A DNA stretch of 48,627 nucleotides from Nitrospinaceae bacterium (GCA_029261675.1 JAJDBA010000047.1:1-48627), one strand, 5' to 3'. Positions 18,021 to 27,238 are shown, counted from the stretch's first letter. Numbers and translations are program-made. Notes: generated by a model from the sequence alone, not told the origin.

Positions 18021-18524
18021 ATGAATCGTTTTATTCTCACCGGGCTGATTTTTATTTCATCTCTGGTAATCAGCAATAATACTTTTGCGGCAGACACGGA
18101 TGTGTTTGCTGCTATCTTGAAAAAAACTGATAGTCTCGCTTGTACCCAACCCGAAAAACTTCCAAGTCATTATGGTCAAGGTCTGGTCATTATGGAAGAT
18201 GATAAGCGCGCGTTGTTGGCAAATCGGGTAAAAGATTATCGTCAAATGATCGCAGATTTTCGAGATATTAATTGCCGGGTTCAGCGCCAGATTCTCTCAG
18301 GACATGTAGGAAGTAAGGTCGGGTATGTGCTGGCTGACGAAATCAGTAGCATCACCTCCAAATCGAATGATACCGATGAGCGACAGCACAGTGTCTGTAG
18401 TTATAATTTTGTCAAAGAAGGTTCAAATTGGAAAGTAACTCTTGAGCATTGTTCTAGCTTACCCGATTACAGCATTAATCCCGGGGACGATGCCTTATAC
18501 TATTTTCATAATCCAATTTATTGA
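18021..18524 (+). CDS. Small exported protein of unknown function
   Basis: A 167-residue product with a clear signal peptide, MNRFILTGLIFISSLVISNN then TFAADT. The start at 18021 is favoured by a TGGAG site 10 bases upstream over an in-frame ATG at 17961. The mature part has four cysteines (SLACTQPEK, INCRVQRQ, SVCSYNFV, LEHCSSLP), suggesting two disulphides in the periplasm. No known domain was recognised. It follows the NHL gene at 74 bases on the same strand and could share its promoter. Confidence 0.8.
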   Translation: MNRFILTGLIFISSLVISNNTFAADTDVFAAILKKTDSLACTQPEKLPSHYGQGLVIMEDDKRALLANRVKDYRQMIADFRDINCRVQRQILSGHVGSKVGYVLADEISSITSKSNDTDERQHSVCSYNFVKEGSNWKVTLEHCSSLPDYSINPGDDALYYFHNPIY

Positions 18525-18560
18525 TTCCCTCCCTTTTACAGGGTAGGCTATGTCTTGGGG

Positions 18561-18602
18561 AAAGGTTTATGCGGATACACTGTCTACAAACCTTTTCTTT
18601 TT
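18561..18602 (+). terminator. Probable terminator after the exported protein
   Basis: AAAGGTTT (18561-18568) pairs with AAACCTTT (18588-18595) around a 19-base loop and is followed by the T-rich tail TCTTTTT. It would end the NHL transcript before the HPt gene. Confidence 0.5.
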
Positions 18603-18652
18603 GAATCTAGCGTCACTCTTGAGAGCGTGATTCGGTAAAATGGGGAATCTCA

Positions 18653-18961
18653 GTGGGAAAAATTATTGCACATGTCGACCCTGATTTACGAGAATTGATT
18701 CCAGGCTACTTGCAAAATCGTCGCAAAGACATCAAAGCCATCGGCGCCGCACTCAAAGATGCAGATTTGTTAAAAATTCGCACCCTCGGTCATTCCATGA
18801 AAGGCTCGGGCGGCGGATATGGATTCATGCCCATCAGTGTGATTGGGGCCGCTATTGAAAAAGCAGCAAAAGAAAAAGCCCCCGACGATATCCAAGCTCA
18901 TCTCGATGAATTACTCAGTTATCTGGACAGCGTTTCCGTTGTATATGATTCGCCCGTCTGA
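18653..18961 (+). CDS. Stand-alone HPt (histidine phosphotransfer) domain protein
   Basis: A 102-residue all-helical protein started by GTG 18653. The phosphorylatable histidine is His47 in LKIRTLGHSMKGSGGGYGFM, the classic HPt motif. Helices on both sides have the right lengths (DLRELIPGYLQNRRKDIKAI; IGAAIEKAAKEKAPDDI; HLDELLSYLDSV). It relays phosphoryl groups between a hybrid kinase and a receiver. Neither partner is adjacent; the nearest receiver is the Rcp1-like protein 9 kb away. It ends 52 bases before the cytochrome operon, with no terminator between, so the two may be co-transcribed. Confidence 0.9.
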   Translation: MGKIIAHVDPDLRELIPGYLQNRRKDIKAIGAALKDADLLKIRTLGHSMKGSGGGYGFMPISVIGAAIEKAAKEKAPDDIQAHLDELLSYLDSVSVVYDSPV

Positions 18962-19013
18962 TTAGACGACTCAGTTGATTTCTTAACTTCGCTCTTACTC
19001 TTCCAAAAATATT

Positions 19014-21389
19014 GTGTTCACTTTTAAAAAGGGACTGGCAATTTTTCTGATTACCCTGATAGGGGTCTGCTCTGCCTATGCTCAGGAAGAAGATTGGACT
19101 TTTTGGCAGCAAAAACTTTTCCAAGCTAAAGCGGACGATGCCAACGATCACGAAAAAGCGCATTTCTGGAGGACCCAGGAACCTCACATCAAAGAGGTAA
19201 AGGTCACCGCAACTCTGCCCGACTACCCTTGGGTAAAAGTCGCTGGTTACAGAAACCGTTCAGTAGAGCGTTGCATCACCTGTCACGATGGCATTTCTGC
19301 CGTCAGCACATCACATCCACCGGAGTTTGGTTGCACTGTCTGCCATGGCGGCGAACCTGAATCCCTCAACAAAGATCAAGCCCACGCCACATTAATATAT
19401 GATCCCAAAGCTGGGACCGGGAAGCGCAACCCATCCAGCCTAACTGTGGTTGAGCAATCCTGCGGGCAACTTTATTGCCACTCTGGCCATACAGAGGAAG
19501 ATCGTAACCATATTCAACGATTAAACAAATCTATGATGAATACTCTGGCTGGAGTGATTTCAGGCTTGCGTTATCAATGGGCCGGACAAAATAAAAAGAC
19601 CGCACGTTATGCAACAGAAGAAATTGCAGACAAAGACGGCAATACACCACATGAATGGGGTGCTTTAGAAAAGTTGGAAAAACTGCCTTACTTTTCTCCT
19701 TTGGATATCCCAAAATCGAATAAAAAAAACATCCACGCGATTTCAAAAAATCCCGGTGACCGCCTTTTGCGCCAACAGTGTTTTCAATGCCATATAGACT
19801 CCCCACCGCCGCCGGGACAATATCGGTCCCAAGGTTGCGCAGCTTGTCATTTCACTTATTCGAGTACAGGCCTCTATGAGGGCGATGATCCTACTATCTC
19901 CAAAACACAAACAGGTCATGCAAAATTCCACAAGCTTCAGGCTCTACCAAAACGCACCGTGTGCGTGCAATGCCATCGAGGATTTTCTTTGCAGCCTTTG
20001 GGCAATGACCCTTCTCCGGTTAGAGAGAAGGGGGCAACCGAACCCGCTGAAGAAATAAATGACGAGCTAAATATCGATCAGCCACTACAAAAAGAAGTGT
20101 TTATCGAAAAAGGACTAGAAAGAATTGAAATTCCTATAGAAGAAAAAGTGATAGATGATGAAAACGAATTGTTCTTAAAAAACCTTGAAGAGAATCCTGA
20201 AAAAGTTGTCATAACAAGCGAAGAGGAACAATCCGTAATAGAAACTCCTCTATTTGCAGGGCAGGGAAATGTTCAGGTTGATGTCCATACCGCTCGTGGT
20301 ATGGATTGCATCGACTGCCACACGCAACGCGATATCATGGGAGATGGCAACCTGTATTCTAAACAGCATCAAGCTGTAGAAATTCGTTGCGAAACCTGTC
20401 ATGGTGATGACACTAGCTATCCTCTGGTATCTCAAGTTACCGATCCCAAAGACGCGGTAATTCGACTCAGTAACAACTACGAGGGCGAACCCAATTCTGT
20501 TGGAGACTCGATGGCTGTTTCCGAACGAAAAAGACGAATGGCAAATGTAAAAGTTCAAAACGGGAAAATGGTTACCCTTAGCAAACGTAGCGGTCGTGTT
20601 TATAATATTCCTTTGGTTCGAGATACAGATGCCCATTTTATTCCACAGCACCGATCTCGATTGGAATGCACCGCCTGCCATTCTCAATGGGTGGTTCGAT
20701 GTCCAGGTTGCCATGTCTCCATGAAATTAGGACAGGATAAATTAGATTTGAAGATTGCACCACCTATGCAAGTTCAACAACCGACACTTATGATAGGGCC
20801 TCGTGGAAAAGTTGCGCCGATGCTTGCGCAACCCGAAAGGCATTTTTCACTGTTAGATGAAAAGGGAAATCCAATTCCCGTATTGGGGCCTGCAGGACAA
20901 CACCGTGGAGAATATAAGGAATGGCCTTTCACCAATCCTCATAATACATCGGGGGCAAACCTTGCTTATTCGTTAAACCCTCATTCCACAGGAACAAAAG
21001 TTCGTTCCTGCGAAAGTTGCCATTTGTCTCCTAAAACTTTAGGATTAGGAGAAGGCGACTTGAAAATTGGCGCAAATAATACCGGAAAAAATGATTCCTT
21101 GATTCCGTTGAACCATTCCGATGAACGGGTCAAGGCATCAAAATTTGATCCCGAAGCAAAAGTCTCAATGCAAGGAGAAATTCTTGCCGGAAGTCATCAA
21201 CTCATAGCCAGGCCTTTTAACCAAAAAGAGATAATAAGAATTTTGAAAGTGGGGAATTGCATTCCATGCCACGATCAATATGATGACCCCATTTATCAGA
21301 ATATTAATAAAAGCTATGCCTTCGAAGGCACAATGAAACACCGTAAACTGCGTGAAAGAATATTGAACCTAGAGCAAACACAACCGTGA
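19014..21389 (+). CDS. Periplasmic multihaem cytochrome c, 12 haem sites (paralogue A)
   Basis: A 791-residue exported cytochrome started by GTG 19014, with signal peptide MFTFKKGLAIFLITLIGVCS ending at AYAQ. Haem-binding sites by residue: CITCH 87, CTVCH 107, CX4CH 150 (CGQLYCH), CFQCH 256, CAACH 275, CVQCH 317, CIDCH 432, CETCH 459, CTACH 552, CPGCH 563, CESCH 666 and CIPCH 749: eleven CXXCH plus one CX4CH. Between haems 6 and 7 (about 335-415) lies a strongly acidic, low-complexity insert. Ten of the twelve sites align with those of the next gene, so the pair arose by duplication. It overlaps that gene by 4 bases (GTGA). It should carry electrons in the periplasm; the partners and substrate are unknown. 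No strong Shine-Dalgarno is seen. Confidence 0.92.
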   Translation: MFTFKKGLAIFLITLIGVCSAYAQEEDWTFWQQKLFQAKADDANDHEKAHFWRTQEPHIKEVKVTATLPDYPWVKVAGYRNRSVERCITCHDGISAVSTSHPPEFGCTVCHGGEPESLNKDQAHATLIYDPKAGTGKRNPSSLTVVEQSCGQLYCHSGHTEEDRNHIQRLNKSMMNTLAGVISGLRYQWAGQNKKTARYATEEIADKDGNTPHEWGALEKLEKLPYFSPLDIPKSNKKNIHAISKNPGDRLLRQQCFQCHIDSPPPPGQYRSQGCAACHFTYSSTGLYEGDDPTISKTQTGHAKFHKLQALPKRTVCVQCHRGFSLQPLGNDPSPVREKGATEPAEEINDELNIDQPLQKEVFIEKGLERIEIPIEEKVIDDENELFLKNLEENPEKVVITSEEEQSVIETPLFAGQGNVQVDVHTARGMDCIDCHTQRDIMGDGNLYSKQHQAVEIRCETCHGDDTSYPLVSQVTDPKDAVIRLSNNYEGEPNSVGDSMAVSERKRRMANVKVQNGKMVTLSKRSGRVYNIPLVRDTDAHFIPQHRSRLECTACHSQWVVRCPGCHVSMKLGQDKLDLKIAPPMQVQQPTLMIGPRGKVAPMLAQPERHFSLLDEKGNPIPVLGPAGQHRGEYKEWPFTNPHNTSGANLAYSLNPHSTGTKVRSCESCHLSPKTLGLGEGDLKIGANNTGKNDSLIPLNHSDERVKASKFDPEAKVSMQGEILAGSHQLIARPFNQKEIIRILKVGNCIPCHDQYDDPIYQNINKSYAFEGTMKHRKLRERILNLEQTQP

Positions 21390-24124
21390 ATAAATTGTTT
21401 CGAATTTTTCTGTCGCTGATCTTTGTATTAGGGCTCTGCCTTGGCAGCTTCCTTACCTATTCTTCGGGCCAGGATACAAACGATTTCTCTGACTTTTTTG
21501 ATGGGAAGCCAACTGACGAATCGATTGATACCCCGCCTGATAAAGATTCGTCTGGGATACTGGACTTCTTTCTAAAACCGGGATCCAAAACGAAAGATAT
21601 TCAAGAAACAGAAATCACTCCCAAGCCTGGAAAAACATTGCACACCAAAGAAATGGTTGAGATGCCAGCATCGTCGCCTAAGACTCAAATTGATGCTTCC
21701 GATTTCGAAGACCCTTTTTATCGAGTCAGAGGATTCCAGGGAAATTCAGAAAAAGTCCTGCAACCGGGTACAACATTGGATGGAGTTCAGTTTCAAACGT
21801 ATGGAGACACTAACAAGTTCATTGAAAAGTTTTATAAAGAATCTAACTTTTCACTCGAAGATGTGTATGGGAAAATTGAATACCTTGAAAGGCGTGGTGG
21901 CTGCTATAACTGCCATCAGGGAATTGAGAGGATCAGCAACAACCATCGTTTTTCCTGCGTTCGTTGCCATGGTGGCAACAGGCGATCCAGTTCATTACCG
22001 AATGCCCATAAAGGGCTTGTACCAAATCCATCCTCGGCAAAAAATGCTCCCCGATTTTGCGGGAAATGTCATGGTGACCATGTCCGCAAAGTAGAGCGAT
22101 CGCTGATGTCGACAGCTAAAAGAATGATCAACATAACCCGCTTCGGGTGGGGCGCGCAACCTGAGGATGAACTTCCATTCTCATTGCAGCCGGATGATAA
22201 CGAACAGGCCCTGCTCAGTGCAGGAGCGGGTCACCCTGTAGACGGATTTCTCAGAGCCAAATGCCTGCGTTGCCATATTGGATCAGAAAGCCCTCATCGT
22301 CCCGGAGATTACCGGGCATCGGGTTGTTCTTCCTGTCATATGATTTACTCGAACGATGGAATCTCATTGTCACATGACCGAGCTATACAAAAGCTGCAAA
22401 ATAAAAGTGGCAAACAAAATCGTTTTGCCAGAAAATTTTCGGAAAACTCTTTGAATAATTCACGCGGCTATCCCTTGCTACATAAGTTCACCGTTGCTGT
22501 TCCGAGTTTGCAGTGCGAGCATTGTCACAACAATAACGGAGTGGGGCAAGAATTCGAAGGCCTATTTGCAAAACCTTCACGCCCAAAGGAAGCACCGGAG
22601 CAGATCAACGCAGAAAAACCCGTTCTATATGGTAAAGAGCATGAATTTCTCGTTCCCGATATTCATCGTGAAAAAGGCATGCATTGCATCGACTGCCATA
22701 TTGGCGCTGAAATGAAACCCGATGTAGAACCAGATCAGCTTCATTCTGGAGTACAGATCCGTTGTGTTGATTGCCATGGTACCCAGGAAAAACTTCCTGA
22801 AGAATTTCTTTTAATCGAATCGGACCCGAACACAAAAAAAATGATCGCGAGTACCAACCTTAATCCCAATCTGAAGAAAAAAATTCGCGCGGGAGATACT
22901 GTTTTAGTTAATTCAAGCGGTTCCCCTATGTTGCATATTAAACGGGTAAAGAATAAATGGGTTTTAATCTCAAAGGTTTCAGGAAAGAAACACAACATTC
23001 CTTTACTTAAAAACCTCAAGCCTTCTATAGCGCACCAGATTCCAAAACATATGCGGGAAATGGAATGTGCCACTTGTCATGCACGTTGGGCAGCTACAGA
23101 ATGGGGCATGCACGTTATACGAGAGGAAAATTTTAACCCTGAAAAATGGAAAAACTGGAACCTCTCTGATCCTTCCCTGCAGTCTTTATTGTCAAATTCT
23201 TCAATTGAAAAAACAGGGATGCTGGATTGGCCGACAGCCAAATCACTGCCACAAAAAATTGAAGCCAGCATGTTAGATGAATACTGGTGGACCGTGTTCT
23301 CTGATGCTGGATGGTCTGATATGGTGATGGGTAAGAATTCGCGTGGGAAATATGCCATTCTGAAACCTCGTTATCAATATTTTATCACCGAGCCAGTAGG
23401 ACCATCAGGTCTCCCTTCGAAACGGGCAGAGCCTCCCTTAACACTTGACGATTCCCCTGGTTTGATTTGGACGGATCACTCACCCCATACGATTCGCAAA
23501 ACGGTACGCTCTTGTGAAAGTTGCCATCAAAACTCTTTATCTGTGGGGCTTGGGGATAGTTTGAAAAAATCTATTCAGAATGCCGGACAATTTTTCTCAG
23601 GATTAAAACAGAACAATCAGGTAAATTCAGACTTCCAACTCAAGCAAGGAATAGATCCAAACGGTCAGGCATTACAGACTTTCTTTCCGGGAGATAAATC
23701 GCGTTTTCTAAACAGCGAAGAGATCACTGCCTTGCAGAAACCCTCAGACCGCTACCGGGCATTTCGCTCTCTGAATTTACGGGAGCTGAATTTTTCAAGA
23801 CTATTGAGTCGCAAAGAATTCCCCTATGATGTTCGGCATCGGCTTCGTGAAAATAATATGGGACAATCGCAGCCTCGCGAAGACCTTTTCTATAACGCTG
23901 AAAAAAATCAGTTTGTTAAAATTGAAAAACCAAAAGAAGCTCCAGAACTTCCCGAAGAATTCGCACCTGAGCAGCCGCAAGAATCAGAGGAAAGCAACGA
24001 AACGATGAAGCCTGATAAAGAAGAAGATGGAATCATTGAATTTCTCTACGACATCTTTCAGGAAAAGGGTAAGCCCCCGGTCAGCGAACCTCTGCCGATA
24101 CCTAGTGAAGCTACTCCACTATGA
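21386..24124 (+). CDS. Periplasmic decahaem cytochrome c (paralogue B)
   Basis: A 912-residue exported cytochrome begun by GTG 21386, overlapping the previous gene by 4 bases. A hydrophobic N-terminus (FRIFLSLIFVLGLCLGSFL) is followed by an acidic and Pro-rich linker to about residue 105. Ten CXXCH sites occur: CYNCH 173, CVRCH 191, CGKCH 225, CLRCH 293, CSSCH 314, CEHCH 377, CIDCH 434, CVDCH 460, then CATCH and CESCH. These match sites 1-9 and 11 of paralogue A in order and context (for example GMHCIDCHIG with GMDCIDCHTQ, and VRSCESCH in both). The C-terminal 90 residues are Glu/Pro-rich and lack haem sites. The next gene starts in its stop codon (ATGA). Confidence 0.92.
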   Translation: MNKLFRIFLSLIFVLGLCLGSFLTYSSGQDTNDFSDFFDGKPTDESIDTPPDKDSSGILDFFLKPGSKTKDIQETEITPKPGKTLHTKEMVEMPASSPKTQIDASDFEDPFYRVRGFQGNSEKVLQPGTTLDGVQFQTYGDTNKFIEKFYKESNFSLEDVYGKIEYLERRGGCYNCHQGIERISNNHRFSCVRCHGGNRRSSSLPNAHKGLVPNPSSAKNAPRFCGKCHGDHVRKVERSLMSTAKRMINITRFGWGAQPEDELPFSLQPDDNEQALLSAGAGHPVDGFLRAKCLRCHIGSESPHRPGDYRASGCSSCHMIYSNDGISLSHDRAIQKLQNKSGKQNRFARKFSENSLNNSRGYPLLHKFTVAVPSLQCEHCHNNNGVGQEFEGLFAKPSRPKEAPEQINAEKPVLYGKEHEFLVPDIHREKGMHCIDCHIGAEMKPDVEPDQLHSGVQIRCVDCHGTQEKLPEEFLLIESDPNTKKMIASTNLNPNLKKKIRAGDTVLVNSSGSPMLHIKRVKNKWVLISKVSGKKHNIPLLKNLKPSIAHQIPKHMREMECATCHARWAATEWGMHVIREENFNPEKWKNWNLSDPSLQSLLSNSSIEKTGMLDWPTAKSLPQKIEASMLDEYWWTVFSDAGWSDMVMGKNSRGKYAILKPRYQYFITEPVGPSGLPSKRAEPPLTLDDSPGLIWTDHSPHTIRKTVRSCESCHQNSLSVGLGDSLKKSIQNAGQFFSGLKQNNQVNSDFQLKQGIDPNGQALQTFFPGDKSRFLNSEEITALQKPSDRYRAFRSLNLRELNFSRLLSRKEFPYDVRHRLRENNMGQSQPREDLFYNAEKNQFVKIEKPKEAPELPEEFAPEQPQESEESNETMKPDKEEDGIIEFLYDIFQEKGKPPVSEPLPIPSEATPL

Positions 24125-24780
24125 AAAGTTTCCTTTACATTCTGATGGGTGGATGGTTTCTTTGTAGCCCAATTCTTTCCCACGCTTCTTTGATTCAGGA
24201 AAAAGAATGCTCCGAATGTCATCGCGTGTCCAAGGATGATACTGAAAAAAGCGGGCCAGATTTATTTTATTCAGGAAATAAATTTCAGGCCTCCTGGCTG
24301 AAACAATACCTCCAAAACCCTATAACCATCAGAAGTGCAGGGAGCACTGGCGATCCTGATTTCCTGAAAGGGATACAAGCAAACAGTCAGAAGCATCCTG
24401 CGGTTTCTAAAAAGGATGCAGAGCAAATTACTAAGGAGTTGATGGCGTTAACGCTTTATGATCTGCCGGAAGAGGTTAATCTCCTCGAGCCTTTAACAAA
24501 AGGACTAAAAGCGAAAATAAAATACCAGTTCGAGCGTACATTCAGTTGTATCTCCTGTCACCAAAGTTTGAATCTTGCTGGAAAAGTTCGTGGTGGGATT
24601 TCTGGCCCCTCTCTCGTCAATGCGGGAAACCGTTTGCAGGCGCGTTGGGCTGCAAGCTGGCTTAAGAGTCCCAAAACATTTTCAAATAAAAGTCGTATGC
24701 CTGTTTACAAGATGGAAGATGAGGAGCGTTTACAGCTTACCCAGTTCCTAATGACGATGAAAAATGAAAATAAGCGCTGA
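24121..24780 (+). CDS. Exported dihaem cytochrome c
   Basis: A 219-residue protein with signal peptide MKSFLYILMGGWFLCSPILS ending near HAS. It has two class I-like cytochrome domains: CSECH at 30-34, followed by SGPDLFYSGNKFQASWLKQY, and CISCH at 143-147, followed by SGPSLVNAGNRLQARWAASW. The shared 'SGPxLxxxGNxxQAxWxxxxLxxP' pattern shows an internal duplication. A methionine in SRMPVYKM could be the distal ligand of the second haem. It overlaps the decahaem gene by 4 bases and lies 3 bases before the next cytochrome, so it belongs to the same operon and is a likely electron shuttle to or from the large cytochromes. Confidence 0.93.
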   Translation: MKSFLYILMGGWFLCSPILSHASLIQEKECSECHRVSKDDTEKSGPDLFYSGNKFQASWLKQYLQNPITIRSAGSTGDPDFLKGIQANSQKHPAVSKKDAEQITKELMALTLYDLPEEVNLLEPLTKGLKAKIKYQFERTFSCISCHQSLNLAGKVRGGISGPSLVNAGNRLQARWAASWLKSPKTFSNKSRMPVYKMEDEERLQLTQFLMTMKNENKR

Positions 24781-24783
24781 CCC

Positions 24784-25251
24784 ATGAAAAAAAGTTCACC
24801 CAAATTTATTTTGAACTATTGTATTTTTCTGATTGCATTAGGCATAACAGGCTGTGGCGAAAAAACCTCCGAAAAAACTCCGGCACCTAAACCTCCGCTG
24901 AAAGCCGAATCACATTCACCTGCCCCTTTAGCAGAGGCGACTCAAGAACCTGTAGTGGTAACAGAAAAAACACGCAAAACCTATCAATGGTATTGTGCGC
25001 AGTGTCACGGCATTCAGGGTAAGGGCGATGGTATCAATGCCAAGTTTTTGACCGTGCCACCTCGAAACCACACCAAAGCCAAATATCTTGAAACCCGAAC
25101 CGATGAACAATTCTTTGAAGCGATCAAGTTTGGCGGTCTATCTGTAGGACGGGCACCCTGCATGCCAGCGTGGGGGAATACCCTGAGCGATTCTACGATC
25201 CATGAACTCGTGCGCTATATTCGAGAACTATGCCAATGCGAAGCTCTATAG
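24784..25251 (+). CDS. Monohaem class I cytochrome c lipoprotein
   Basis: A 155-residue protein whose signal peptide ends in the lipobox GITGCGE (Cys24), so it is probably lipid-anchored. A Pro/Ala/Glu-rich linker leads to one class I cytochrome domain: WYCAQCHGIQGKGDG (CAQCH 71-75), the family VPPRNHT motif, and GRAPCMPAWGNTLSD, with Met127 as probable axial ligand. Two C-terminal cysteines (ELCQCEAL) are unusual. It closes the four-gene cytochrome operon and could link membrane complexes to the soluble multihaem proteins. Confidence 0.93.
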   Translation: MKKSSPKFILNYCIFLIALGITGCGEKTSEKTPAPKPPLKAESHSPAPLAEATQEPVVVTEKTRKTYQWYCAQCHGIQGKGDGINAKFLTVPPRNHTKAKYLETRTDEQFFEAIKFGGLSVGRAPCMPAWGNTLSDSTIHELVRYIRELCQCEAL

Positions 25252-25317
25252 GCAAACGAACGACTTCGATGTAAAGTGGATGAAATATCTGATAAAAATT
25301 TCCTGTGAGATCAAAAT

Positions 25318-26613
25318 ATGATCGAAGTCATTCCTTTCAAAGGTTTGCTGTACAACCTCGAAATTGTAGGCTCCCTCGATGAAGTTACGGCTCCTCCTTA
25401 TGATGTGATTTCTCCAGATCAACAGGAAGAGTTGTATCAAAAAAATCCACATAACGTGGTTCGACTAATACTGGGAAAAGAATCGGATAAAGATTCTGAA
25501 ACGGACAATCGTTACACACGATCCGCGAAGGTTTTTGAGGACTGGATAAATGAAGGTGTTTTGAAGAGAGATAACGAGCCGGGGCTTTATCTGTATAGTC
25601 AGGAATATGAGTTTGAAGGAGAAAATTTCTGCCGCATTGGATTTTTTGCGCGTGTCAAAACGGAGGACTTTAGCGAAGGAAATATTTGCCCACATGAATT
25701 TACCCTTGCTAAGGCCAAAACCGATCGCACGAAACTGCTCAATGCCTGTCATGCCAACTTTAGCCCCATATTCGGTTTGTATTCTGACCCGAAAGGTGAG
25801 GTAGACTCGTTTCTTCAAGAGGGTGTAAAGTCCAAACCATTAGCGGTCGTTGATGACAGCAAAGTAGTTCATAAACTCTGGCGTTTGAGCAATGCTGAAA
25901 GCAATCAAAAAGTCTGCGACTTGATCTGTGATAAAAAAATATATATTGCAGATGGCCACCATCGGTATGAAACAGCACTGGCTTTTGCGAAAGACAATGA
26001 AGATAAAGTGGTCGATAGTGCCCATGTGATGATGTTTCTGACAAACATGGACTCCGATTCGATGTCCATTTTTCCAATTCACCGCGTTGTAAAAAGTCCG
26101 ACGCCGTTTGATCTGGCGAATTTTTTAGAACGGGTGAGCGAGTATTTTGATGTGATTCCATGGAACACAGAAGTGAGTGCGGCTGAAATAAAATCGCGGT
26201 TGCAAGAGTTTGGAAAAGATCGCATCACCTTCTGCGCTTATATGGGTAGAAAACAAGTTTATACATTGATGGCTCATGACCCGAAAAATATTCTACCTTT
26301 GCTGGATAAAGATGAGCCTAAAGATTTGCAGGTTCTGGATGTCATGCAATTGCACGCCATCATTTTCCGGGAAGTTCTGGGTATTGATACACGCAATACG
26401 GCAGAGCAACAATATGTTTCTTATAAGGTAAACTCAGAAGAGGCTATGACTATGGTCGATGAGGGTGATTATGATGTGGCTTTTTTTATGAATCCCACTC
26501 AAATAGATGAGGTGCGGCGTTTAGCAGGGATGGGAATCCGCTTGCCACAAAAGGCAACATTTTTTTATCCTAAGCTATTATCGGGTCTGGTTATAAACAA
26601 GTTTGGAAAGTAA
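25318..26613 (+). CDS. DUF1015 family protein
   Basis: A 431-residue cytosolic protein with the hallmarks of DUF1015: an N-terminal VTAPPYDVISPDQQEELYQK, NPHNVVRLILGKE, the FTLAKAKTDRTKLLNACHAN segment, YIADGHHRYETALAFAKD in the middle, and QLHAIIFREVLGID later. The family is widespread in bacteria and of unknown biochemical role. The conserved DGHHRYET motif suggests a metal- or nucleotide-binding centre. A GTGAG site lies about ten bases before the ATG. engB follows at 10 bases, so the two probably share a transcript. Confidence 0.94.
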   Translation: MIEVIPFKGLLYNLEIVGSLDEVTAPPYDVISPDQQEELYQKNPHNVVRLILGKESDKDSETDNRYTRSAKVFEDWINEGVLKRDNEPGLYLYSQEYEFEGENFCRIGFFARVKTEDFSEGNICPHEFTLAKAKTDRTKLLNACHANFSPIFGLYSDPKGEVDSFLQEGVKSKPLAVVDDSKVVHKLWRLSNAESNQKVCDLICDKKIYIADGHHRYETALAFAKDNEDKVVDSAHVMMFLTNMDSDSMSIFPIHRVVKSPTPFDLANFLERVSEYFDVIPWNTEVSAAEIKSRLQEFGKDRITFCAYMGRKQVYTLMAHDPKNILPLLDKDEPKDLQVLDVMQLHAIIFREVLGIDTRNTAEQQYVSYKVNSEEAMTMVDEGDYDVAFFMNPTQIDEVRRLAGMGIRLPQKATFFYPKLLSGLVINKFGK

Positions 26614-26623
26614 AACGTAAAAA

Positions 26624-27229
26624 ATGAAAGTAATAACCACGGAGTTTGTAACAGGTGCTGTTTCAGCGAAGCAATACCCCAAAGAACCTTATCCCGAGTT
26701 TGCGTTTGTCGGGCGATCGAATGTTGGCAAGTCGTCGCTGATCCGCTCTCTTTTAAATCGCAAAAAACTAGTTCGCATCAGTTCGACACCTGGAAAAACA
26801 AGAGAGATCAATTTTTTTCGAATTAATGACACATTGATGTTTGCAGATCTTCCCGGCTATGGATTTGCGCGGGTCACCCCGGCCCTGCAAAAAAAGTGGA
26901 AAGTAATGATTGAAGAATATCTGACTAAGCGAGATCCTTTGTTGGCAATCGTGTTCATCGTTGATATTCGCCGTAAACCTACAGAACTCGACTTGACGCT
27001 CAAAGATTGGCTTGAAGATCTGGGCAGGCCTTATATTTTGGTCATTACTAAATCGGATAAATTGTCAGGGACGGAGCGTAGCAAGCAAACCAAAATAATT
27101 AAAGCTGCCTTTATGGGAGATCAGACTCTTGCAACGGTGACCTATTCAAGTAAGAGCCATTTAGGAAGAAAAGAACTATGGAGTGAGATACAAAAACTAA
27201 TCTCAGAAAAAGGAAAGACACAAAAATAA
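26624..27229 (+). CDS. engB: Ribosome biogenesis GTPase EngB/YsxC
   Basis: A 201-residue TRAFAC GTPase of normal family length. It shows FVGRSNVGKSSLIRSLLNRK (G1, residues 29-43), the conserved STPGKTREINFF (G2), LPGYGFARV (G3) and VITKSDKLSG (G4), with a VTYSSKSHLG G5 region. EngB is needed for assembly of the large ribosomal subunit. It is 10 bases downstream of DUF1015, and a weak CCTT-AATC-AAGG hairpin with a TTTTT tail follows its stop (27239-27255). Confidence 0.96.
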   Translation: MKVITTEFVTGAVSAKQYPKEPYPEFAFVGRSNVGKSSLIRSLLNRKKLVRISSTPGKTREINFFRINDTLMFADLPGYGFARVTPALQKKWKVMIEEYLTKRDPLLAIVFIVDIRRKPTELDLTLKDWLEDLGRPYILVITKSDKLSGTERSKQTKIIKAAFMGDQTLATVTYSSKSHLGRKELWSEIQKLISEKGKTQK

Positions 27230-27238
27230 AATACCCTT

